Shown here one piece after another: positions 34,881 to 45,894 of a stretch of 64,000 nt of DNA. Each line of letters opens with the position of its first letter. Position 1 is the stretch's first letter. Location: positions 13,291,180 through 13,355,179 of the forward strand of contig NC_081542.1 of NCBI RefSeq assembly GCF_901000735.1, read 5' to 3'. Origin of the DNA: Corylus avellana (taxonomy: Eukaryota; Streptophyta; Magnoliopsida; Fagales; Betulaceae). A program made the position numbers and the translations under genes. A model generated the notes under the pieces. It saw only the letters and a list, made by a program, of their open reading frames with translations, was not told the origin of the DNA and did not search any database.

Positions 34881-37800
34881 TTATCGTATGATTGAACGTA
34901 GACTCAATTTTGTTAAAGGCTTCTTGAACTTTCTTAACTCAGTAATGACATTTGATGACACTGGTGATGTATAGAAAATGAGCATCAATTCCAATTCTTG
35001 TGCATTTGTGAGCAAATATTTGATTAGTTCTATTTCATTCTCTCTATCAAAAAGCTGGACCACTACTTTTTTCAGTTGATGAATAAACATGAAGTTTTGA
35101 GATTGCCAATATCCCATCTTAAATGGAAGCTCTCCCGAAGGCATTGAGTTTTTCACCTATTAAAAGAACAAAAAGAGAGAACATTAAATTGACAGTTAAA
35201 AGATGGATAATTTATAAAAATAATTTGAAAACGCATGTATGGTGCTCTTTTACTTACACTATTAATAAACTTTAGATTGAGAAACTTTAGATTAGTTGTT
35301 CCTCTGAGAATGGCGGACAAAGGTAGGACTTGGTCAACACTTGATGAAGTTCTTACCAAAGTTAACTCCTCAACACTATCAAATGAAAATGGCAAGCAAC
35401 CATGCTTAAGTAAAGCCTACAACGTTAAAAGGAAAATCTTAGCATAAAAGTAAAATCAATGCAAAGCAAAAAATATTGCTAAATGACATGTGTACCTTAA
35501 CATACACAAATAAATCACTCCAAAGTAAATTAAATTTGTTATAGCTTTAAAGAAAAAGAAGAAATAAACAAGAGTTGTAAACATTCAAAACTTTCAAAAA
35601 TAATAGTCTTGAAGAAAAACAATAATCGAACTTTCAAATATTAGAGGGAGGAGTTTCTGGTTAGTTAATACTCCCCAAGCAAGGACATCTACCTTTGGCT
35701 TGATCATTGGCATCCAGCTGCACCTAGGGTACTTTATCAAACGTACGGCACACGGGTTACGAAGTAAGATTGATCATAAACTCTCAACTGTTATAAGAGA
35801 TCAGGACTGGTGCTGGCAACCAGCAAGATATGAGGATTTGGTCTTTATCCAAAGTTCTCTCCATTTGATGCCTATAGGAGCAAAGGAAGAACCAATTTGT
35901 ACTGCATCAAAAAAAAGGAATCTATACCTATGCTGAGACCTGGAATGCAAGAAGAAGGAAGGGTATGGATGTGGGTTGGTGGAAGATGGTTTGGTCTCCA
36001 ATTGTTACATGCTTTTATTACATGGCTTGGTGTTAAAGATGGTTGAGTATGCCAAAATGGGGCTATAATGGCAATGTTCTTTGTGTCTTCTTCAGGAGTT
36101 GTGTAGAGGGGAGAGACCACTTATTTTTCCACTGTGGTTTTAGTAAGCATATTCTGCTGGGATGATATGATGTGTTGCCAGTGTTGGGGTATAAAAACTT
36201 GGAAGAATACCCTCTGTAGAATTGGATGGGAAGCTACAATTTATCACATCTGGCAACAACGAAATAAGATCAGGCATGGGAATCTGGTTTATTCTGAAGA
36301 GATAGTTGTTGCTCAAATCATATGGGAATCGGGTTTAAAGATTGGGAAATTTAAAAGCAAATGTTTGTATTAAAGATGCCTTACATTTTGTACGCTTCTT
36401 TTTCATTCTAGGGCATTTGTCTTATCTAGTGTTTCCAATCTCTCTCTTCATCATTTTGAAAAGTCGCCAGTAGAACCTAAAATTAATTTGTCTAAATCTC
36501 AACCCCTTGGGGTTAGCTATTATACATTCAAAATGGGTCTTAGATTCAAATTCTAAATAAATCCAAACAAAAATAGTATTATTAAGTGTCCAAATTCTAA
36601 AATTAATATGTTTATGTTTAGTCTTTAAAAAATCAATTATTTTTAGCATTTTATACCAGTTATCCCGTTAATCAACCTAAACAAAGGCACAAACATTCTG
36701 AATTGCAAAGTTGGTTTTGATAGTTTTTTTTTAAAAAAAAAAAAAAAAAAAAATTTTAGGGCATCTTCACACACAGATTTAGACAAGGAATTGTCAATTC
36801 ATATGGGCTTGTAAATGTATGAAACAAGTACACATAAGATTATACATTTAAAATGGTTCTAGATTCAAATTCCAAATAAATCCAAACATTCTAATATTAA
36901 AATATATTCAGAATATAACGGGGAGAATTGTGCCGTTACCTCAACAAAACAATCAGTTAGTTTTAGATGTCTAGCCTTTTGCATGCTGTGAAGAATCTTA
37001 ACCAAGTTATGTTTGGTAGAAGCTTGATTCCCTCTCGATTGAGTAGGTAGATGAAGACCAATTAGGGCCTGCAAAAGATCTGGCGAATCCCTCATACAGT
37101 AGTCATCGATAAAAAATCCAGTCCACTGAAATTTTTGGAGATTGGGAGCAGAGATTTTCAGTGAGGTTCTACTAGAGGGTTTGGGAATCCAGACTAGATT
37201 AAGGTCATAGAGTTTGTGTAGCTGCTGAATCTCAACATCGCAGAGCTGACGATCAACGCTTACAATTGACAAAATCTCAATAGACGAGTTGGTGATAGTC
37301 ATACCCTTTATCCCGCTAATTTTGTCGAGCCTCAATACCTTGAGGGACTTGAAAGATGAAATCATTTCTCCCAAATTGCAGTCGTTTTCGATTTGAACGT
37401 GGTGTAATTGTAAGGTCCGGAGCTTTGTAGCAAAATAGGGAGGAGCTGAGGGTAATTTGAGAAAGGCATACCCGGCATCGACGTCAAGGAAAGTTAGCGA
37501 ATTACAACGCAGAAGACAAGGGGGCAAGCCAAAGTGTTGAAGACTGGAGAGAATGAATTTAAGGTGAACTTGTGCAACGCCGCCCAAGTTTACTGCATTC
37601 TGAAACCACGTCTCCACCCGGTAGTATTCTTCGTCTTGATCAATGCTTCCTTCGAAAGACCAACGGAGCCCAAAGCGCTCCGTCTTCACCCCGTGCAAGC
37701 AGCGGAGAGCCATGAACCTATCCACATAGCTGTTGAAGCGAGGTCCACCTGATATGGAGCTGATGTTACTCAAACACAAACTAGGGTTTGAAATGCACAA

Positions 37801-38001
37801 CTCTCGGCATCTTTTTGATACGACGCTTAGTCTCGCAACGTCCCTCATCTCGATGAAATTAAGAATGTGATGAACAACTTCGTCTGGAAGGTCGCTGAAT
37901 CCAACATCATCACCAGAATTCTGCTTCTTCGTAGGCATTTCTATGGAATCTTGAACAAGAGAAGAAGTTATGGTTAATAGCTTCTTGGTGGGCATTTCCA
38001 T
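34881..38001 (-). CDS. F-box/LRR/FBD protein, complete (copy 3)
   Basis: Three exons on the minus strand, 38,001-36,940, 35,416-35,258 and 35,156-34,881, join in frame (1062, 159 and 276 bp) and encode 498 residues. Residues about 35-75 are the F-box (FSDLPDEVVHHILNFIEMRD), which binds SKP1. The middle is an irregular leucine-rich region with ATKLRTLQLHHVQI and FKSLKVLRLDKISGI. Exon 3 carries the FBD domain (LKKVVVQLFDRENEIELIKY). Proteins of this large plant family are thought to be target-recognition subunits of SCF ubiquitin ligases; targets are mostly unknown. It is the only one of four local copies without a stop or frameshift. The ATG at 38,001 lies in a tandem duplication; the start used by copy 4 is changed to ATA here, but the upstream repeat supplies a new ATG in frame. 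Intron 1 is 1523 bp and contains a LINE fragment. Confidence 0.88.
35686..36420 (+). mobile_element. LINE fragment (zf-RVT region) in intron 1 of F-box copy 3
   Basis: On the plus strand, opposite to the host gene, broken frames resemble the end of a plant LINE ORF2: a KDIYLWLDHWHP-like start, DWCWQPARYEDLVFIQSSL, and then EATIYHIWQQRNKIRHG, which is typical of the segment after the reverse-transcriptase zinc-binding domain. Stops and frameshifts show it is inactive. The same fragment sits at the same position in copy 4, so insertion preceded the split of copies 3 and 4. Copies 1 and 2 have only a 118-bp intron there. Confidence 0.75.
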
Positions 38002-38043
38002 GGAATCTTGAACTAGAGAAGAAGAAGAAGTTGTGGTTAATAG
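37924..38043 (-). repeat. Tandem duplication around the start codon of F-box copy 3
   Basis: Two consecutive copies (37,924-37,980 and 37,981-38,043) each contain the start-codon region: ATGGAAATGCC-like sequence preceded by a GAAGAAG tract. In the inner copy the first ATG has become ATA; in the outer copy it is intact. The protein therefore has about 20 extra N-terminal residues compared with copy 4. Confidence 0.8.
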
Positions 38044-38114
38044 CTTCTTCAGTAGAATAAAAGTCGGTTCGAACCAGACCGGGCCGCTACATCGGTATTG
38101 GGTAGGGCCCCCAA

Positions 38115-38120
38115 TTTATA
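38115..38120 (-). promoter_or_regulatory. TATA box of F-box copy 3
   Basis: TATAAA on the minus strand, about 115 bp upstream of the ATG, directly preceded by TGGGCC (a site II-like element). Copy 4 has the same arrangement. Confidence 0.5.
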
Positions 38121-38129
38121 AAAGGCCCA

Positions 38130-38884
38130 AAAAAAAGTTTATATATTAATTGTTTTTTAACCGGGGGGGGTGGGCTTTGGGGCTGGGGTAATAATAAAAA
38201 AAAGTGATATAGTATGTTTGAAATCGTAAAAATTCCAAATCAAAGCACGACTCACTTTCTCTTTATATTTATTTTTTCTCTTAATTTAAAGTGTACACGC
38301 ATTGTCACTATGTGACTATTGTATTCCAACTCTTGTTAACCCTTTCTTAGAGTTTGTTTGAATTTACTATTTCAAAAAATGCGATTTAAAAATAACGATT
38401 TTAGAATGTGTAATTTGAAAACATAATTAAGAGTCTAGCAAAATCATGATTTGACCTTTAAAATCACAATTTAGCCTTTAAAATTGAGCTTTTTTTTTAA
38501 AAAAAAAAAACACATCTTTATCTGCGATTTAAAAACGTAAATATTCTACCTTTTCAAACCACAATTTTTTTTAAATGTAATCACAAATAATTCATTTTTT
38601 GCAATTTAATTTAAAATCGCAAATTTAAATATAAAATCACCCCATCAATAGTGACGTGCGTCATTGCTAAAATGACGTCGCCCAATAGGGCAACATCGTT
38701 TTAAACAGTAACTATATGCACCACACAGTGGGATAACATGCAGTTATTGTTCAAACGACGTGAACCAGGTGGGCCACGTCATTTGAACAGTAACACATCA
38801 TCAACATCATTGCTGATGGGGTGCATGGGGCCACATGCGCGGGACATGCACCCCTGCACCCCCCTTCGATGATCTCACCTGCAA
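38130..38884. other. Spacer between the two minus-strand F-box modules
   Basis: AT-rich DNA in its left half, then a more GC-rich stretch (38,645-38,880) with several ACGT cores (tgacgtgcgtca, atgacgtcgccc, gccacgtcat). It separates the promoter of copy 3 from the distal 3' flank of copy 4 and may be an inserted element. No gene seen. Confidence 0.45.
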
Positions 38885-40017
38885 GAGAGGACCATGCCTC
38901 TGACCATATGCTCCTTATATACAGTAGGGGAGCCACGTGGCAGGAGTGTATGTCACCCCCTAAGACATGCCACAACACCCCCAAAGATTTTTAATTTTTT
39001 TTTTCATATATATATTTCTTTTTTCCTACCCACACACGGCACCCCTAAAGTCAAGGACTCACTCTCTTTCATTCTTTCTATCTTAGAGATTTGATACTTG
39101 ATGATTTTGTACTTCTAAGAGACCGTGCAGTTCTAGATACTTTTTTTTTTCTTCTAATTTCTGTTTTTTTGATATAGCGTCAACATGTTACATTTTTAGC
39201 AGCACCCCCAATATGAATTATCTAGCTCTGCTACTACATATATATTTAGCTGAGAAATTCTCAAGCATGTACAACAAAGATGGATTATTGGGCTCTCCCT
39301 GTCATTTTGCTCGGTGAGCTCTAGACTGGATTATTGGGCAGAAAATGTATGTTTAAGATTGTTAACCTTTCAAAGCAAGCTTATTTAATCTTGGCTAAAA
39401 AGCACCTCTTCAACTTATATATGTTCTCTGCTGATCTCATACATGGGGAAGAAAAGGTAAACCTGGAGCAATTTTTAGCACTAATATGCATAACCTGAAG
39501 CAAAAACAAAGCCATAGTATAGCATTATGTTTTCATTTAACAAAAAATAAAATAAAAAAGTTATGCAATTGGGGATCCTCTGGTTCCTGAAAGATGAAAA
39601 ATGATGGAATTCGCGTAATTAGATGAGAAAATTCAATCAAGTAAATTGTCACATTTTAAAGAGCCAGTTTAAACAATATTAGAATATATGGTAATAGTAT
39701 GTATTTTTAATATAAATACCTATATTTATATTGGTTAGTAAGTAACAAGTATGTTATATAGGTTACCTGAAGATGTGTATATGTATATATACGAAGAAAA
39801 TATATATATATAGAAGCTTACGAGTCGGAATTGAGCTTATACGATTTGTGAACATTAACTAAGTCGAGTTGATCAATTTATACGAGTACGTCTCAGTTAA
39901 TAATTGATCATATTTTTGTGTTTATGATTTGCTCATTTATTAAATGAATCAAGACTGAATTGAGGTTATCCAAATCAAACCCGAGCTCGTTCACGAACAG
40001 CTCTTTGCAACATAAAA
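38885..40017 (-). repeat. Distal 3' flank of F-box copy 4
   Basis: Long inverted similarity to 10,970-12,330 in unit 1: the phrases gagaaattctcaagcatg, cctggagcaatttttagc and tacgagtacgtctcag can be paired with their complements in the same order. No gene is recognised. Confidence 0.8.
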
Positions 40018-40235
40018 TGTAACGATTCAGGAAAAAGCGCTAGTCAGATATGCTCTATTACCCCAAAATGACTAGTCAATTTAGAGCTTCCTTAAAATTT
40101 ATTGTAAAGCCCAATTTCACCTATAGTAATTAAATAATGTGGAACTTAACACTCATGACTATCTTTTTATAAATCACCTACTCTATGTGGGCTTTTTCTC
40201 ATCTTCCTAATATGGGACCGAGGTGTTACATAAAA
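40013..40235. mobile_element. Small solo-LTR-like element with 5-bp target duplication
   Basis: A 213-bp insertion, 40,018-40,230, starts TGTAAC and ends GTTACA (perfect 6-bp inverted ends of TG...CA type) and is flanked by taaaa on both sides (40,013-40,017 and 40,231-40,235). The equivalent place in F-box copies 1 and 2 reads cataaaa followed by gctctgg on the complementary strand, an empty site. A 5-bp duplication with TG...CA ends fits a short LTR, for example a solo LTR of a TRIM or similar element. Confidence 0.75.
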
Positions 40236-41719
40236 TCTCTAATCACTCCCTCAGTTGATGTTCTTTTGACTTTTGATTCCCCAGTCAGAGAAGATGATTC
40301 TAATTTGCAGCAGCTGGATGGGTTTTTGATAATGTTTGTTTCGTCATTGGACCAACCAAACGAAGCAAATTTGGAATACCTCGGGCTTCTTATGCATATT
40401 AGAGAACATCATTATTTGTCAAAATAATTGCAATCTTCATTGTTTTAATCCCACCATTTGTGAAGGTATTCTATACCTATGATTTCACAAAATTTCATGG
40501 CAGAAAAAAGTAAATTTGTTTTACACCATTGGAAGAGAAAAGTCACATCTTTGTTTTTCTATGCAAGTTTGTCTGAATGGGGTTATACCACATGCTTCAT
40601 TTTCAAGCTTCTCATTTTGGGATTTTTCAGAGCAAAAAAGTAATTTTAAAAAAATGTGTTTCAATTTTTTCATCAAACATCACCCATTTTTGCCTAGCAC
40701 TATTTTTATTTTTAATGTACTAAAAATACTTTATAAGCTCTTTAATGCAATCTCAAATATGCTCTAAGGTTGGCGAGCGGCGCCGATTGGTTAGCCAGCC
40801 CAAGTTGTAGCCAATAATTCCATTAACTTTTTGGTAATCAAATTTAAATTTGGGTATTTTTTTAGAACTTTATAGTGAAATCAAAGGATTAAATTAAAAT
40901 ACATGAAAATCTAAGGATCAAACTAATTTTTCCTTATTATTTTCGTACAACTTATGGGTAGGACTGGCAATTTAACCTACAGCCCAACACGAACACGACA
41001 CCTAGATTTAATGTCAGGGCTTAGGTTAAATGGATTCGAGTCATCCGTTTATGACACATTTAATAAACATGTTGGGTCGTGTCAACGTGAGAGTTGACCC
41101 ATATATAAGGTTTAGAATTCTAAAGCATTATTCTATTTATTGATGTTTTCTTCCTCCAATGTAATGTTCATTTAAGTGCAAAATTATAAGATTAATTTCT
41201 AAGAAAATACATATGAGTGTAGATACAAAAATAATGCACAACTTTTGAAACTTCTCTTTGTCCAAGGAAAAATTTGATCGACCTAATTCATCATTATTTA
41301 CTTTAACATTCCGGTCTTCAATTGTATTAAATCACCAATTATTTCAAAGTTTAAGCCAATAAAAAAATTGTGAAATTTGTTATTTAATTAATAATTTAAC
41401 ACTTTTTCTTACGTGTGACCTCAAACTTTTCAAAATGAAAGGACCTCAAACTTTTCATCAACATATGAAATATTTTATAAATTAGAGAATGAACTGTAGA
41501 GCTAGAGTTCGAATTTTGGGCTTCTGTTTTAATACAATATTAAATCAACACTTATTCTAAAAGCGTTTTTCAAGGGATAAAATCATTCTGATGTAGCAGC
41601 AATTCGCTTAACTTGCTTTGATCTTAAGATTAATTAGCATAGCAGACCCTAGAGGATGCCAAACTCGGACACAATTATGCAATTAAGGAAAATACCTATG
41701 ATTCGAGAAAGTAAGGCCC
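40236..41719. other. Insertion or diverged segment in the copy 4 flank
   Basis: Compared with copies 1 and 2, about 1.5 kb of unrelated sequence stands between the two matching parts of the 3' flank. It includes a stretch of TE-like sequence near 40,970-41,105 (cccaacacgaacacgacac, gttgggtcgtgtcaa). Short open frames near 40,185 and 40,516 have no family resemblance. Confidence 0.45.
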
Positions 41720-42013
41720 TATAACTTTTAAGGAAAATATCTCAATTTTCCAATGGAACATTTTGATGCTCATTGAATTTGAATTTGAATTTTTCATTAT
41801 GCAGTTTGGAAACCATTTCTTCTCAAACTTCTGATCCCTTTCGCATTAAGGTGCTATCAATAGCCACCGATTACATAATGAATGCCAAAAAGTATACACT
41901 CCCAAAGGGTTGAAAAAACATTTACCACACCGATTGGCAATCATCAAAGGAAATTTAATTACACAAGTCTTCTATCAAGATGAACATGAACACAAACACG
42001 AACACGGCCCATT
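41720..42013 (-). repeat. Proximal 3' flank of F-box copy 4
   Basis: The reverse complement matches 10,640-10,830, for example ccgattggcaatcatc against gattgccaattggtgtgg, and gattacataatgaatgcc. It contains the 3' UTR of copy 4. Confidence 0.75.
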
Positions 42014-44953
42014 TTATCGTATGATTGAATGTAGACTCAAGTTTGTTGAAGGCTTCTTCAACTTTCTTAACTCAGTAATGATATCTGATGACACTGGTGA
42101 TGTATACAAAATGAGCATCAATTCCAATTCTTGTGCATTCGTGAGCAAATATTTGATTAGTTCTATTTCATTCTCTGTATCAAAAAGCTGCACCACTACT
42201 TTTTTCAGTTGATGAGTAAATATGAAGTTTTGAGATTGCCAATATCCCATCTTAAATGGAAACTCTCTCGAAGGCATTGAGTTTTTTACCTGATAAAAGA
42301 ACAAAAGAGAGAAGATGAAATTGACAGAGTTAAAAGATGGACAGTTTATAAAAATAGTTTGAAAATGCATATATGGTGCTCTTTTACTTACACTACTATG
42401 AACGTTTAGATTGAGAAACTTTATATTAGTTGTTCCTCTGAGAAGGGCGGACAATGGTAGGACTTGGACTTGGTCACCCCTTGATGAAGTTCTTACCACA
42501 CTTCAATGCTCAACACTATGAAATGAAAATGGCAAGAAACCATGCTTAAGTAAAGCCTACAACGTTAAAAGGCAAATCTTAGTTTAAAAGTAAAATCAAT
42601 GCACAACAAAAAATATTGCTAAATGGCATGTACCTTAACATACACAAATAAATCACTCCAAAGTAAATTAAATTTGTTATAGTTTTAAAGAAAAAGAAGA
42701 AATAAACAAGAGTTGTAACATTCAAAACTTTCAAAAATATTAATCTTGAAGAAAAACAATTATTGAACTTTCAAATATTAGAGGGAGGAGTTTCTGGTTA
42801 GTTAATACTTCCCCAAAACTGCCCGTGGTGCAGCAAGAAAGTTTTGAAATTGAGGAACATTGCTTGACAATTTATTCAATTCAAAGTGGGGGGTGATGGC
42901 AAGGACATCTACCTTTGGCTTGATCATTAGCATCCAGCTGCAGCTGGGGTACTTTATCAAACATAAGGCTCACTGGTTATCTATGATGCAGGAATTAAGA
43001 TTGATCATAAATTCTCAACTGTTATTATAGATCAGAAAAACCAGCAAGATAAGAAGATTTGGTCTCTATCCAAATTTCTCACCATTTGGTGCCTATAGGA
43101 GTAAAGAATGAACCAATTTGGACTGCATAAAAAAATAAAAAAAATTAAAAAAAAAGGAATCTGAGCCCCGGAATGCAATAAGAAGGGAAGGGTATGGATG
43201 TGGGTTGGCGGTAGATGGTTTGGTCTCCAATTGTTGCAAGCTTTTCTTACATGGCTTAGTGTTAGAGATAGTCGAGGATGCAAAAATGGGGCTATAATGG
43301 CAATGTTCTTTGTGTCTTCTGCAGTTGTTGTGTAGAGGGGAGAGACCACTTATTTTTCCAATGTGGTTTTAGTAAGCATATTCTGCTGGGATGAAATGAT
43401 GTGTTGGGGTATAAAAACTTCGAAGAATACCCTCTGTAGAATTGGATGGGAAGCGACAATTTATCACATCTGGCAACAACGAAATAATATTAGGCATGGG
43501 AATCATGTTTATTCTGAAGAGATAGTTGTTGCTCAAATCAGATGGGAAGTGGGTTTAAAGATTGGGAAGTTTAAAAGCAAATGTTCGTATTAAAGATGCT
43601 TTACATTTTGTACGCTTCTTTTTCATTCTAGGGAATTTGTCTTATCTAGTGTTTCCAATCTCTCTCTTCAATTATTTTGAAAAGTCGCCAGTAGAACCTA
43701 AAATTAATTTGTCCAAATCTCAACCCCTTGGGGTTAGCTATTATACATTCAAAATGGGTCTTGGATTCAAATTCTAAATAAATCCAAACAAAAATAGTAT
43801 TATTAATACTCCAAATTCTAAAATTAATATGTTTATGTTTAGTTTAAAAAAAATCAATTATTCTTAGTATTTTATACCAGTGATTCAGTGAACAATGAGA
43901 GTGTTATCCCGTTAATCAACCTAAACAAAGGCACAAACATTCAGAGTATAACAGGGAGAATTGTGCCGTTACCTCAACAAAACAATCATATAGTTCTAGA
44001 TGTCTAGCCTTTTGTACGCTTTGAAGAATCTTAACCAAGTTATGATTCCCCCTCGAATGAGCAGGTAGTTGAATTATGGCATGCAAAAGATCAGCCGAAT
44101 CCCTCATAGAGTAGTCATCGACAGTAATTCCAGCCCACTGAAATCTTTGGAGATTGGGAGCAGAGATTTTCAGTGATGTTCTACTAGAGGATTTGGGAAT
44201 CCAGACTAGCTTAAGGTCGTAGAGTTTGTGTAGCTGCTGAATCTCAACATCGCAGAGCTGACGATCAACGCTTGTTATTGACAAAATCTCAATAGACGAG
44301 TTGGTGATAGTCATACCCTTCATCCCGCAAATGTTGTCAAGCTTCAATACCTTGAGGGACATGAAACATGAAAGCAATTCTCCCAAATTGAAGTCGTTTT
44401 TGATTCCAACGTGATGTAAATGTAAGCGTTGGAGCTTTGTAGCAAAATAGGGAGGAGCTGAGGGTAATTTGAGAAGGGTATTCCCGCCGTCGATGTTGAG
44501 GAACGTTAGGGAATTACAACGCAGAACACAAAGCGGCAAGGCAAAGTGTTGAGGACCGGGGAGAAAGAATTTCAGGCGAACTTCTGTAACGCCGCCCAAG
44601 TTTACTGCATTCTGCAACCACGTCTCCACCCGGTATTCTTCGTCTTGATCAACGCTTCCTTCGAAAGACCAACGGAGCACAAAGCGCTCCGTCTTCACCC
44701 CGTGCACGCAGCGGAGAGCCATGAACCTATCCACATAGCTGTTGAAGCGAGGTCCACCTGATTTGGAGCTGATGTTACTCAAATACAATCTAGGGTTTGA
44801 AATGCACAACTCTCGGCATCTTTTTGATACGACGCTTAGTCTCGCAACGTCCCTCATCTCAATGAAATTAAGAATGCGATGAAAAACTTCGTCTGATAGG
44901 TCGCTGAATCCAAAATCATCACCAGAATTCTGCTTCTTCGTAGGCATTTCCAT
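42014..44953 (-). pseudogene. F-box/LRR/FBD protein, truncated by stop in exon 2 (copy 4)
   Basis: Exon 1 (44,953-43,973, 327 codons) is intact, with ATG, F-box (FSDLSDEVFHRILNFIEMRD) and leucine-rich region, and shares the donor of copy 3. Exon 2 starts at 42,556 but reaches TGA at 42,505-42,503, where copy 3 reads through. The predicted product is 344 residues without FBD. Downstream of the stop, the rest of exon 2 and the whole FBD exon (to 42,014) remain open and well conserved, so the loss is recent. A 6-bp in-frame insertion adds VQ in exon 2. The shortened protein would still have SKP1-binding and leucine-rich parts, so residual function is possible. Promoter TATA box and LINE-bearing intron match copy 3. 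Confidence 0.8.
42896..43630 (+). mobile_element. LINE fragment in intron 1 of F-box copy 4
   Basis: Same fragment and position as in copy 3 (35,686-36,420), including KDIYLWLDH, EATIYHIWQQRNNIRHGN and EEIVVAQIRWEVGLKIGK. It is damaged by stops and deletions, for example loss of the DWCWQPAR piece near 43,035. A shared insertion site shows common descent. Confidence 0.75.
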
Positions 44954-45073
44954 GGAATCTTGAACAAGAGAAGAAGAAGAAGTTATGGTGAATACTGACT
45001 AGCTTCTTGAATAGAATAAAACTCGGTTCGAACCGGACAGGGCCGCTCCATGGGTATTGGGTAAGGCCTTCAA

Positions 45074-45079
45074 TTTATA
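45074..45079 (-). promoter_or_regulatory. TATA box of F-box copy 4
   Basis: TATAAA on the minus strand about 125 bp upstream of the ATG at 44,953, in the same GGCCTT/GGCC context as copy 3. Confidence 0.5.
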
Positions 45080-45894
45080 CAAGGCCCAAAAGAAAAGGTT
45101 AAATCCTTAAAAAGAAAAAAAAAAAAAAAAAAAAGGTGTTGTAGACTTGTAGTATCAAGTATGTTTGAAATCTTAAAAAATTCAAAATCAAAGCACGACT
45201 CACTTTCTTTTTATTATATATTTTTTTTCTCTTAATTTTTTTTTTCATCACTTCTATTCATTTGTTTCTTGGTTCTATTATTATTATTATCTTTTTTTTT
45301 AATATTTTATATGTTATACTTACTATTAGCACCGTTGATTTTAGTTTATCATTGTTACGAGTTTCAACCATGTGTCCTTGATTTTGGTTGACAACTTATT
45401 AAATTTTTCTTACAATAATTTATCTTACAAGAAAGGTAAAATAGATTGGTCAAATTATCTATTACGCAAAATATTTTAAAAAAACTTGAATGTGAAAACC
45501 AAATGATATTGGACTATTAGATGTGTTCAAAATCATTATAAATATGACCGTTTAATCATAGACAAAGACACAATCTCACAAACTCTTATTTTACCTTTGA
45601 ACTTGTGTGTGTCGATGTTGATACCTAGCTATTAGCTTCCACTATCGGGTCAATACTAATGTTTCCTTATATATATTTTTTTCTTTCGTTCCTGTTTTTA
45701 ATTAGCCATTAGCATCGACCCAAAAGTCGAAGATGATAACCATGTGTCGACATTGATAATGTTGTAGTAAATGTGCTACAAATATTCTTTTAAATGAGCC
45801 ATTCAAAGTTTAATTTTTATGACCGTTTGGCCATTCACATACATTAATATTTTTAATGTTTTGTTTTTTTAGAGGATTAATATTTTTAATGTTA
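45080..45894. other. Intergenic, nothing recognised
   Basis: AT-rich sequence upstream of F-box copy 4 with poly-A and poly-T runs. No exon or transposon end found. Confidence 0.5.

Noticed and set aside
40185..40427. 80-codon frame starting MWAFSHLPNMGP
   Set aside because: It starts inside the solo-LTR-like insertion and crosses its right target duplication, so it cannot be an old gene.
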